Positions 1 through 13,100 of a stretch of DNA of 64,000 nucleotides are shown here, piece after piece; within the stretch, counting starts at the first letter, position 1, and every line of letters begins with the position of its first letter. The notes beneath the pieces are model-generated. The model saw nothing but the letters and a program-made list of their open reading frames with translations. It did not search any database and had not been told where the DNA came from. Source of the DNA: Lingula anatina (Eukaryota; Brachiopoda; Lingulata; Lingulida; Lingulidae); the NCBI RefSeq assembly GCF_001039355.2, contig NW_019775718.1, positions 175,641-239,640 on the forward strand. The letters are read 5' to 3'. The position numbers were made by a program, and so were the translations under genes.

Positions 1-1101
1 GTAAAAAACCAATACTGTGATATGACACTATGACAGTTTGAAGTTTTAAATTGCTCTTGTCATTCTTGTTTTTTTTATTCTTGTGCTAGTTGTTCTTCCA
101 TTGTTGTATACAAAATGATTTTGATACCTGAGTCATATCTTTCACAAATTCTTATTGTTAAGATTTTTTTTTCAACTTTTTCACAGGCATCTTGCGAATT
201 AACTGAAATAGTCTTACTTATTTTTAAGTCTTTGATGAAATCATTATTTTTTCTGAGAATCATTTTTAAGCCATTTTGATAGATTATAACTAGTTATAAG
301 ATGAGAAAGTCTACTTGTATGTCACAGTTTAGGATCTCTAAGCTGTAAATTTTAAGAAAGTAAGTTGTTCACTGAATAATATACACTGGAATAGTATCCC
401 AAAAGTTGCCACTTGCAGCATGTGGCCCTTGTTTAAGCCTACATATTGAGATTTTGTGACTTGTGCTGAATCCAAGCTGCCTTGTGCCACAGCTGCCACT
501 GATCACTTCCTAGCCACAGGGCATTGACTTAATTCAGTTGCTCAAATCTGATTACCACTTTCACAATGGAGTGGAGTTCTCTGTCTGGCATTAGGAATTA
601 CTCTTTGGGCTTAAAATTACAGTTTTCTGTTGAAAACTAAATGGAAAACATCCACCCATGAAGGTGGTCCCTTTAAACTGGAGTCGTGGTCTTTTAAAAA
701 CAATTTTGTAGTGCATCGTTTTGAGCATCATTTTGTGCATTTTTATGAATTTTTTTTTTGTAATTTTTACTTATTTTGATAATGGAAGATATATAAAGCT
801 TAAGTATGAACAGTGTTTTGAGGAATGGCAAAGAAATGGGTGGGTGGGGATAAAAGTATGCACAGGACATTTATCATGCTGTAAATAGATATATTAAGAT
901 GTAAACTGACTGGGACATTCAACACAGAAGCACTTTTTTCTTGTATTTGATATCAGCATGGCCAATTTATAGGACTATTTTGATAATCCCTCTGGTGTTA
1001 TTTGAAATGCTATCATGTGAATAAACAAACTCATATATTGAGAGATAAAAAGCTATTAGAACTTTAAGTAATGGGTGAAAAACATTTTTTTATTCTTTCA
1101 G
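1..1101 (+). other. TMTC3 intron at window start
   Basis: AT-rich sequence ending in a polypyrimidine-AG acceptor before the exon at 1102. The preceding residues of TMTC3 are not encoded here in any frame I checked, so their exons lie outside the window. Confidence 0.65.
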
Positions 1102-4100
1102 GAGCAGAGTCATAAGTCCTATCGGCCTCTATGTGTTCTCACCTTCAGACTGAACTATTTGATTAGTGGTTTGGAACCCATGAGCTACCATCTTGTCAAT
1201 GTACTTCTACATGGGATAGTCTGTATTATGTTCATGAGGTAATGGAAAACTGCATTGATCACTTTGATGTTTTAATGTGTTTGGGGTCTACCATACATAT
1301 TTTGGGATTTAGCCATTTTATTAACATTGGGACCCAAGTACTAGTAAACAATAAGCTTTCAGAAGTGATAAGGTATTTTTAAGCTGAAGGATAAATGAGT
1401 GATAATAACTTGAAAATTTTTCTCTTTTTATTTTTTTGTGTGGTGGTGGTGGTGGTTGGGAGGGGGAGGGTTATATTGCCTTATCTTTGTTTTACTCTAA
1501 AAATCTTTTATCTCATTTCCCTACAAATCTCAAAACAGAATATCAGGAAAAATTGGCACTATATTTTAACAATCCTAAAGCACATTTCCTAAGCTGTTTT
1601 TACACGAGTCATTCTAGTGACATATGACTGCTTAAATATCTCCTTTTGAGTAAGTTTCTGACATCCTAAAAAGACTCACAGTACAATTTAATAAGGAGAA
1701 TAACACTTTATATAGCAAACTCTCTACCACATCTTGCCTTTTCACACCAAACACAATATTACTTGTCAGAGAATATCTGTGAAGCCATGAAGAGCTGTGG
1801 AAATATACAACGTAAACCTTCATTAAATTTTGTTCAGACACAAAAGTAAGAGGTATTTTTGAAATATCTTTTTAGAATGTGCATGCTGTTCCTGAGCGAG
1901 AAGATGAGCTTTGTGGCGGCCATGATGTTTGCAGTCCATCCAGTCCACACAGAGGCGGTGAGTGAAATTTCTCTTGGTTACTAAAACATCTTTAGACCAG
2001 ATGAAATGAAAATTCATTACAAGCTGTATTTTTATGAAAATTGAGAACAAGTGATATTAAGAGTGAATATATCATAGCCTCATAGGTGTGTTAGTCAAAT
2101 AATACTCCTTGAGTTTTCCAGTTTTCAGATAGTAGAAAAAGCACATATGTTTGAAATTTGTTAACTTACAGTTTACTAGTATTGAATGGTATTTTTATTT
2201 TTATTTTTTTTTTGTAAATTCATCTTGAACATTGAATATTTCAAAGTTATTGTAGAGGACAACAACATATTATAGAGAATAGAAAGAAAAAGGGTATTAA
2301 TATGAAATCGATTCCTGTACCCAGGTCACTGGTGTGGTGGGTCGGGCAGAGACCCTGTCGTCTATCTTCTACCTTGCTGCATTCCTTACTTATACCAAGT
2401 GTACTGGCAGGAAAAGCATCACAGGTAAGCAGGCCCAGTGATACCATTGGGATGGAGCTGTGTAAAATACAGTAGTAGTTATCCAGAAGATGTACCTCTT
2501 TCTTATCTGCATGGTTATAGTCTTAGATTAGTTAATTCACTGAGTATTTCACAATTTGTGTGAAATAAAAAACTGTAACACCAATTTTAACAATTTGATA
2601 CACTTGATTGTTTTTTAATTAAAATTTATTTTTCAGTTTGGAGCAAGCTTTACTTGACGTTGATGTTTGTAGCCGTGGCAATGTTGTGCAAGGAACAAGG
2701 CATCACTGTGATAGGAGTTTGCTGTGTTTATGAGGTCTTTATTGCTCAAAGAGTGAGTAGACACCAGAAAATACCCATAGTGAGCCTGTTGTTCCAGTTT
2801 ATAAATTGGAAAATAATATAATAAAATGGATTTTCCCTGAAATAGCTTTGCTTCTCTTTTAATATCATGGAATTTGTTTAATTGTATTTAAAAAAATGAG
2901 AAATAATGATGATTTTTGTCTTTGGCATATGTTTGTAAAAATTTTGATATTTTAGAATGAGTAATATTATGTTACCAGATAGCAATCCATTTTTTTGGGT
3001 AGGGTGTACATTGGTAATTACTTGCTTTCAACTTATCTATATTGTTCACGTTTCAGATGACCTTGTCCCAGATTTTGTATATCCTCTCCTCTATTCTCCA
3101 TGGCAAGCCCGTCTTTCCTCCCTGGCTCAGAGCAGCCACATTAAGAGCCTGCTTTCTAGTGGGCGGCACTCTCTTCTTACTCATTGCTAGGATCAAAGTC
3201 ATGGGGGCACAGCTGCCTGTTTTTACAAGGTATGTATGGAAAATTATCTTTTTTTAAGTATCGGCAGTATGACAAAACATTAAATTTTAAATCATATTTC
3301 AAAGAAATGTTTAATCATATCTTATGTGATCATTTGTTGAATATTGATATATATATATAATATTTGAAGTCATTTTCAATGTACACTACCTTTTGTTGCA
3401 ACAGCATTATCTGCATTTTATGCTGTTGCATCTTGTCTTCTCTTGGTATCCAATAAGCAGTGTTGTTTCACAATAAATTACACTAGTATGTAATTGGACA
3501 AAACAACTTGAAAACTTCTTTACAGTGTCATGTACTCTGCTGAAGCAGTCCACTAGCTATGTATAAAGTGTACATTTAACTGTTGATTGATGTAAGTTAT
3601 TTGATGATAAGCTGAATATAAATTCATGGTCAGAAATAAGTTCAAAAAATTTTTTGTTTTGCATTTTCTCATATTTTTTCTGTTTTTTAAACCAATATTA
3701 ACCTCTCTCTCTCTCTCTATCCCACAGGTTTGATAATCCTGCCTCAGTTGCCTCTACTCCAGACAGACAGCTCACCTTCAGCTACCTCCTGCCGGTCAAC
3801 ACCTGGCTCCTCCTCTGTCCATCCTACCTGTGCTGTGACTGGACAATGGGCACCATTCCATTGATCAAGTCTTTGTTGGACATCAGGAACTTAGCCACGG
3901 CAGCATTTTTTATATCTCTTGGAAAGCTTGTGCAATATGCTTTGACAGAGAATGGACCAAGAGCTAGAGCTGTGATCATGGTGAGATTATTTTCTTGTTG
4001 ACTCCCATGCTAGAGCTTCTCAATATGTAAAGAGTTGCTTGTATTGGATGTGTTCAGCTGAGAAACACTCAGCTTCATCTCACCTAACACAATCAGCACA

Positions 4101-7100
4101 ATCATACCAAAGTCTTTATCACACCCAGAGGTGTTCTTTAGGGATAAGGCTGTGCTTGTACACTTTGAGAAGTCCAGAGATATGCAATGATCAAAATTAA
4201 TTCTGATATTTGTATTTAGCATTGGAGTTCATTTAGGGGACTCGCTTGCATAATAGTCAATCTATATTATTTTTCAAAGCATACTGATACAGCTATCTTG
4301 TGGAAGTATATCACTTGATGTGAAAAGGCCTCATGATTCTATGTCATCCCTAATTGAGAGTCAAAACTTCTTGCAGTTTATAAACCTAGTCTGCTGTAAT
4401 TTTCAGGCTTTGAGTTTAGCATTCAACTGAAAATTGTCATCCATAAAAGAAAGAATATTAAGTAAATTATGACTAGTAATTATCTTAACAATGAATAATA
4501 TGCATACTAAAAGCTTCTGTAGTGCAGTAGTTGACACCAGTAACATTTTTGCAACAGATCATTAAGTATTTGATTGAAATTTGTCACTTTCAGAGTCTTG
4601 CCTTTTTGGTGCTCCCATTTATTCCTGCCTCCAACTTGTTTTTCCCTGTGGGATTTGTTGTTGCTGAGAGAATACTCTACGCTCCTAGCATGGGCTTTTG
4701 CATGCTGACAGCCTTAGGATTTGACATTATATTGACAAAAGTGTAGGTATTTTTAAACTGTATATAAGGCTAACTATATTTTAGATAGATAGCTCGCAAA
4801 ATTGGTGTGACACATGTGAACAGCTTTTCTAACCATGTCCCCAATAAAAACTTATGTAAAATCATTAAAAATTAATAATTATTAGTTAATGATGTTTAAT
4901 TAAATGTTGTATTGTTGTTCCATACTGGATTGTTGATAATTATATAAGTTGAACGGCGCCATTTCAGCAATGTGAAGAGCTTACTCTGGGCAGCTATGGC
5001 CATGCTGTTGGTGACACATGGCTTGAGAACATATATCAGGAATAATGACTGGTAAGACAGCATTTTAATTTGGGATTATTATCAAAGTTCAAATTCACCC
5101 CTCTCTGTTACAGAAAAAAATGTGGACTGATTTAGATACAGTTTGGTTTGAATTTGAATAGTATTTGTTCAGTGCTTGACAGTAAACTAAATGGTACAGA
5201 GTGTCTATATGTTTGGTCTTTCAGGGAATCTGAATATACTCTATTTAAAGCAGCATTGAGGGTAAACCAAAATAATGCCAAACTGTACAATAATGTGGGC
5301 CATGCATTGGAAGCAGAAGAGAAGTATGAAGATGCACTCGGTTACTTTTTGAAGGCAGCAAGGTAAATATTTCCCCAAATTTGGACAAATTATACTTTGT
5401 ATAATTTTGATGCACTTTATAAAAGATATTCCAAAGGGTTGACGGATTAACCCCTTGTTCTTAAAGTTAAAACAATGCCCTTCTTATCTCACAGTTTAAT
5501 TTTGATCTCATTGAAATATCAAATCAATATTACCCAGACCAGTTTATAATCTAGTTATGACACATTTTTGATTTTGTCCATGTCTATTTTATCGGTTTCA
5601 AAGTAGCAGTCAAGTGCTCCATTAATATTATGTTCCAGTGTTCAGCCAGATGACATGGGTGCACACATCAACGTAGGAAGAACATATAATACTTTAAAGA
5701 GATTAGACGAAGCAGAAGCAGCTTTCAGAAGAGCTCTTAGACTTATGCCTTCACCTAAAGCTGGTATGTTTTTTTTTTCTTTTTTTTTTTTTGGGGGGGG
5801 ATAATGATTAGCTTAAAATGTACAAAGAAATATAAGAATACTATAAATAAAGGCTTGTTTTTTGTGGCTGCATGTGATACACGTTGTCAGGGGGTGTCTG
5901 CAACATTTTATACTCTGTTTGTTTATTCTGAAAAGTCACTTTTGACCAATGCAAACTGAAATATTTATTTGAAAGTGTTTTTATGCGTCATTGATAATGC
6001 ATTTATTGTTGCATAATGTCATTTTGACCCCCTCAGACAAGAAGCTGTTGAAATTACATAATTTGGAGTCTAGACATTTGCATACTATGATGTTTTGCGA
6101 TAATGGTTGTTTATAAAACTTTCCATGTTCCACTTAACATGTTCTGTATTGCGATTCTGTTGTTGTTTTAGGCCAGAGTTACACTGCTCGCATAGCCCCC
6201 AACCACTTGAATGCCTTCCTTAATCTTGCCAATCTCATCTCACAAAATGAGTCACGGCTCCTGGAAGCAGATGCTGTAAGTTTTTTAATTAACTTTGTAT
6301 TTTGTACATCAGTCAGTTTAATGAAATTGAATTCTGTTTGGATTTCTACCCCAGAGTTTTTTTTTTTATTATAATTCAAAAGAAAAAAGAAATAAAGGAA
6401 AAGAGATTTTTATTTGTTATATAATGCTGATGTATCTCAAATTCAGTAGTGCCTTTTGCTTTCAAGGTTAAATAAAATCTATTTTAAGATGCTTTTTTGT
6501 AAACACCCACTCTTTGTGCCGGTTCTCACAGACTACGGGAAGTGAAAACCTACATGACCTCTTGTCTCCAGGGGACCTCAGTAGATCAACCATGACCTTG
6601 ACTTATTAGTTTAGTTTAAGTGCAAGGTGACAAATATCTTTTGCTCTACTCTAATGCATACTGTGAGGGAGGTTTATGATGATTTTTTCTTATGGCACAG
6701 CTGAGAACAAGAATACTCCAGTTATAGAAACCTGTCTGGTTTATCTTTACTTGTTTATTGATGCATTTTAAGAGACCTTGGCAGAGATTTTTGAAGTGGA
6801 AAAAATATTTAAGGAATTCTCCTGGTGCCACAGACACTTTTTCCCGCTTTCTGAACATCACAGCTGTGTTCTTAAGTCTGAAATACCCAAACAACACAAT
6901 TTTAGATCAAAATTAATATTCACATGCAATTGGTATCATTTGATCTCAGATGCTGTTTTAGAAGGGGTAACAAAAGTTACTGTATTCTTTGCCTACTTCT
7001 GCACTATATGATATAGTGTAATATATTCTATATTCTGTAGTATAATATATTCTATATTCTATAGTATTGTATATTCTATAGTATAATATATTCTATATTC

Positions 7101-10100
7101 TATAGTATAATATATTCTATATTGTATTTCAGCTGTACAGAACTGCACTTAGTATGAGGTCTGACTACACACAGGGCTACATTAACAGGGGAGACATCTT
7201 GTTAAGACTAAACAGGTACAGGCTAGGAACAACAAGTTTCAAAAGTCAGGCTATATCCACCCTGAGTTTCAATAGATCTTGCCTTTATTATCAGCATTCC
7301 TCTACCATTCCCAGTATGTTTATGTTATCAGTATGCTCAATTTATTCCCATTGGCCTCTGAAACTCGGGGTGGGTGACATCCTGATATAATTACTACAGG
7401 TTCATACGACTATATGTTTTGTTGTAATTAAGTAGCTTAAAATGATAAGCGAAAAAAGAGAATATTGATATTAAGCGTTTAGTGAAATTTTGTGCATGAA
7501 TAAAAGCCAAGGTGAATAAATTTAGACAGGTCAAACTTGTTAAGGTGAAAATGTCTATTTTCATTCATTTTGCATTTAGATGGAAATAACTTGTATTTGT
7601 GGTTATCTAGTGGAACTCTTTCACCATCCATCTAACCTGAATTTAATCTTCTTTATTTAATGTCTGTTTCTGATGTGCCATCTTGACTGTCAAGTTTTTA
7701 ATTTTAGGATCAATACAGGTTTTTCAAAGGTACATTTATCCTATTATGTTTTAGAAACAAAAAAGGCGAAAAAAATCTGAATATAACTTTATTTTTAATT
7801 CCAGAACAAAGGAGGCAGAGAACCAGTATCTTACAGCATTAAAGTATGACAGTACCAATGCAGACATTTATTATAATGTAAGTTACCTTTTTACGATGGA
7901 ATTAAGTGAGCAAAATATATGAATATTTATGCCGTATCAAATATATGTATAAAGATTATTGGGGGAAAATGATACTTAAATCATTCTGCAAAGTCTACTT
8001 CCTAGATGTAGTCACCAATTTCCAAAATCTGAAACTAATTACTGATTACTGACAAGTTGTATATGCAGCCCATATTAACTTTTAAAATTATTTCTTGATA
8101 TTATTATTATAAATGCAAATAAGTGTATTGCTATTTCTTTAGCTTGGAGTTGTGTGCCTTGAGCAAAGCAGACATAAGGAATCCATGCGGTATTTTAACA
8201 AAGCTCTGGATATAAATCCTAAGCACAAGGTGAGGGGAAAACAAAATGTACCTCTTTTTGATAGTTTAAACTATTTGTCGAGTAGTATAGTCTGTCTAGT
8301 ACCAAAAATCAGTGGTATTTTATCAATTTACTCTGGATGAACTGTATACTTTACTTTTTTTGTGATTTCAGCAAACCCTGTATAATTCAGCTGTGCTTAT
8401 GCAAGAATCTGGAGATCCAAAACTACGCCCCGAAGCTTACAAAAGGTAACAGTTAATTTTTTTAGATATGGATTTATGTTTATTTTTTATGTATTTTTAG
8501 GAAAGGCTTTTACAAAATATTACTTTTACAGTTCTTCTCATTAAGTAATATTCACTGAAGATATTATAATATAATTCTTTGCAGGTTATTTAAATTGATG
8601 GAGATTGAGCCAGACAATGAGAAAATGTACTTTAACCTGGGGATGCTAGCAACAGATGATGGGGAGTTTGAGAAAGCAGAAACCTGGTTCAAGAGGGCCA
8701 TTGAGGTAAGCTATGCAAATAAAAGGGTCAAGGGGAAAAAAGATCACAGCACAGCAAAGTAGTGTGTAACCCAAGAGTTTGAAAAAAAAAAAAGAAAACT
8801 GCACAACTGCCCAAAATTTTCATTATATAGCATAAGAAGTGAGCCTGTCGACCTTTAGCAAAGATGTTGACCTACAGCTGTTATGTTTTGCCTTCCCACC
8901 AGGCTTGAGTTAACAAAAACTGAAGGCCATTTCAGATTGTAACCATGAAAAAATCTGGTCCTGCACACACAACCACAAGTTGCCATACTTGGATGATTAC
9001 ATCCCGGGGGCTTCAAATTCTCTGTGTGGAAGTGTTGTGAAAGTATGTGTACAAAAATAGAACATTTTTGATGATGACAGTCTTGCTGCCTGGTATTTCT
9101 GCCATTTCAAATGACTAAAATAACTTTTGTTTGGTAAATGTTGGAATTACCCAATATTTCATTGCAGATAGACTTTGATGAGAAGTATTTCAGAAGCCTA
9201 TGGCATGTTTCCTTCTCAGAGGAATATGTGATAAAGGATAAACTTGTGTTTGTCTTTCAACTTGATGGTTCCATGAATCTGAAAAACATGTAAAATGAAC
9301 CTTATAAAAACACTATACTTCCATAATGCAAAACAGTGATAAATGTTTTTCTTTTCTTTTTTTTTTTTTTTTTNTTTAAAATTATTTCTTGATATTATTA
9401 TTATAAATGCAAATAAGTGTATTGCTATTTCTTTAGCTTGGAGTTGTGTGCCTTGAGCAAAGCAGACATAAGGAATCCATGCGGTATTTTAACAAAGCTC
9501 TGGATATAAATCCTAAGCACAAGGTGAGGGGAAAACAAAATGTACCTCTTTTTGATAGTTTAAACTATTTGTCGAGTAGTATAGTCTGTCTAGTACCAAA
9601 AATCAGTGGTATTTTATCAATTTACTCTGGATGAACTGTATACTTTACTTTTTTTGTGATTTCAGCAAACCCTGTATAATTCAGCTGTGCTTATGCAAGA
9701 ATCTGGAGATCCAAAACTACGCCCCGAAGCTTACAAAAGGTAACAGTTAATTTTTTTAGATATGGATTTATGTTTATTTTTTATGTATTTTTAGGAAAGG
9801 CTTTTACAAAATATTACTTTTACAGTTCTTCTGATTAAGTAATATTCACTGAAGATATTATAATATAATTCTTTGCAGGTTATTTAAATTGATGGAGATT
9901 GAGCCAGACAATGAGAAAATGTACTTTAACCTGGGGATGCTAGCAACAGATGATGGGGAGTTTGAGAAAGCAGAAACCTGGTTCAAGAGGGCCATTGAGG
10001 TAAGCTATGCAAATAAAAGGGTCAAGGGGAAAAAAGATCACAGCACAGCAAAGTAGTGTGTAACCCAAGAGTTTGAAAAAAAAAAAAGAAAACTGCACAA

Positions 10101-13100
10101 CTGCCCAAAATTTTCATTATATAGCATAAGAAGTGAGCCTGTCGACCTTTAGCAAAGATGTTGACCTACAGCTGTTATGTTTTGCCTTCCCACCAGGCTT
10201 GAGTTAACAAAAACTGAAGGCCATTTCAGATTGTAACCATGAAAAAATCTGGTCCTGCACACACAACCACAAGTTGCCATACTTGGATGATTACATCCCG
10301 GGGGCTTCAAATTCTCTGTGTGGAAGTGTTGTGAAAGTATGTGTACAAAAATAGAACATTTTTGATGATGACAGTCTTGCTGCCTGGTATTTCTGCCATT
10401 TCAAATGACTAAAATAACTTTTGTTTGGTAAATGTTGGAATTACCCAATATTTCATTGCAGATAGACTTTGATGAGAAGTATTTCAGAAGCCTATGGCAT
10501 GTTTCCTTCTCAGAGGAATATGTGATAAAGGATAAACTTTTGTTTGTCTTTCAACTTGATGGTTCCATGAATCTGAAAAACATGTAAAATGAACCTTATA
10601 AAAACACTATACTTCCATAATGCAAAACAGTGATAAATGTTTTTCTTTTCTTTTTTTTTTTTTTTTTGATGATTCACAAAATTGCTTTATGTTGTCTATA
10701 TCTCTCAACATAATCTTACAAAAAAGGGAACAAAAGCCATGCCTCTGCAAATTAGAAATCCAAGACTAAAAAATAACAACGTTAAATTTTGATTGACTTT
10801 TCGCATCCTACACATTACAAAATGCATTTTCTAGTCCAGAATCTTAACTACCATCCAAATCTCAACTAGATTTCTCCCTATAAACAAAAAATTAAATTAC
10901 TCTCATGCTTTATCCTAGGCACATCTGCTGCAGGCACTTTCTCACTTAATGATATGTCATCATTTTACCAAATTCATTTTAAAATGCATCTCACTTTTTT
11001 CCCCTTTTACTTCAGTTTCATACTGTTTTGTGGCATTATAATGGTGGACTTGTTGTGTCTGTAGATCACCAGATGTAACAATTGATCATCAGATGTAACA
11101 TTTAAACTTACATTTAAACTTGACAGCCATAAAGCTCCATTCTCAGTGCAATATATGCACCAGAGAAATTCTGGACAGATAGTCTCAGGTGGCGCGCTCT
11201 GATGGGAGGATCGATGTCATTGGTTTGTATGGTATTTTTATCAAAGTTGCCACTGAATAACTGAAAGATGAAAAGTGACATGGAAATCTGAATTCAAAAG
11301 ACAGCATATGCGAGAGATTTTCAGTGAGCATCTTAAATTCTAATTACCTGTGGCATATTTTACAGGCAGATTTGGGAAGAAGAAGACAGCAAAGATATTT
11401 GGTATCTTTCTGCATGTCATTTTGAGTATACTTATTGTCTTTATATATGAAATAAAAATAAAATGTCAAGATTTGCCTACAACTAGGAATACTTTGTTCA
11501 ACTCTGATGTATATTACCCTTTACCAGGTCAAGAGTTATTATTATTATATAAACATTTTCTCAGGGGCCACCCTGTGACTTTTGGTCAGTTGGAAGCAAT
11601 TAAATCTGCACGCGTGCAGGTGACATTGTACACGCTCCACAGGGGTTCAGTTAGAGGTGGGCTTCATGCAGATGTTATTAGCGCTCGTTACGCAACTTGT
11701 CTTGTCTTGTCTGTCTGCTGAAACCAGTCATGTAGTGTGAAGAAACATGCTGAAGAAACAAGCTATTCATCAGGGGCTGTTGTTGTTGTCACAGAAGAAC
11801 AATTAACTGTCTTGATTGCTGTCACAGGGACTTGGCAGGGACTTGTTAAGTGGCAGTGCCTGAGTAGTTATGCAAATAATTACCAGCCATGTAATCATCC
11901 TTGAGATTTTCATTACAGAATCACAGTACAGAAAATAACTGTGAATTTAACCAGAGACATATTTGTGAATATTTAGTAAAAAATCTGTTGTCCTTGAGGA
12001 AGAAAACCAAAGTTGTGATTTATGCATGGTTACTTGTCAGGAATACACTTACTCTTATGATCCCACCAGGGGCATAAGTGGTCCACTGATAGCCATCCAG
12101 AGAGTAGTCTAATGTGTACTCTGTCACCCAGGATCCATATGGCCCTCCCTGGAAAGTAATAGTTAAAAACAATTGGGAAATTAAGTAAGTTTGCAAGGAA
12201 AATTGGGTTTAAAATAGAGGATTTTACTTTCTTGTCTTGTCCAGTGAAATTTCAATATTCCTGTAAAGATAAAATTCTTTATTTTCTGATAGTTTTACCC
12301 CCCCCCCCCAAAAAAAAAAAAAAAGGTAAGGCACTAAACAAGGGCATTTTGGATTCTTTTCTTGATCATATATCTTACTTCCTTGATATTTAAAAGATCT
12401 GTAAAGAACTCAAAATTTTAAGTCAATTATATTTAAAGGTATACTATCTCCATTTGAAAATGTTCAAAGTTATATTTTCTTATGCTTACATTTTCACCAA
12501 AACTACTTATCTTTCCCAATTTAGACCTAAAAAAATGATAAACCCCTCAAATAATTGTACATGTTGTTGGTATTTCCTACTGAGAAATACAAAAGGACCT
12601 GGCAGTCTGACCAGACATTTAGAACATAACTATTTGATTAGAAATGGCATTAAACATTGAATCCAAGTGTAGAGATGGGCCAAACAGTGATTTGTAAGAA
12701 AGAAAAAAATGCTTTTTTCTTCAGAAAAATCCCCAATAGGATACTTTCAATTATTTAACTGCTGTTCTGCCGAGACCTGACTGACCTGTGTGGCCACAGC
12801 ACTGACCAAGTAAAGGTCACCTAAGATGACCTGAAACCACTGTGACCCCTGTGTCCAGCCTGCTAGGGACAGTTTTTCCGTGTACCAGCCATAAGTATTG
12901 TTCAGCCGGCCATTTTTGGGAACAAAAAAATTACTGAAAACGCTGCTGCCAATTAGATTCTCATCTGGGATAGCTCCGTTTTGCATTCCAAGGGCCGTGG
13001 GCTGACACCTGGTGGACAAAAAGAAGAGTAGAGAACAGAATAGGACCTGTAGATCAAATTTATAGCTTCATTTAGGTTTAATGTTTGTCTGGACAATGCT

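Noticed and set aside
9437-9999. Real tandem duplication of three TMTC3 exons encoding extra TPRs
   Set aside because: The second copy begins at an N, its introns are as conserved as its exons, and the family does not show such a repeated 94-residue unit.
11350-11721. 123-codon open frame on the plus strand
   Set aside because: It lies in an intron of the nested discoidin gene, lacks splice signals and has no recognisable protein features.
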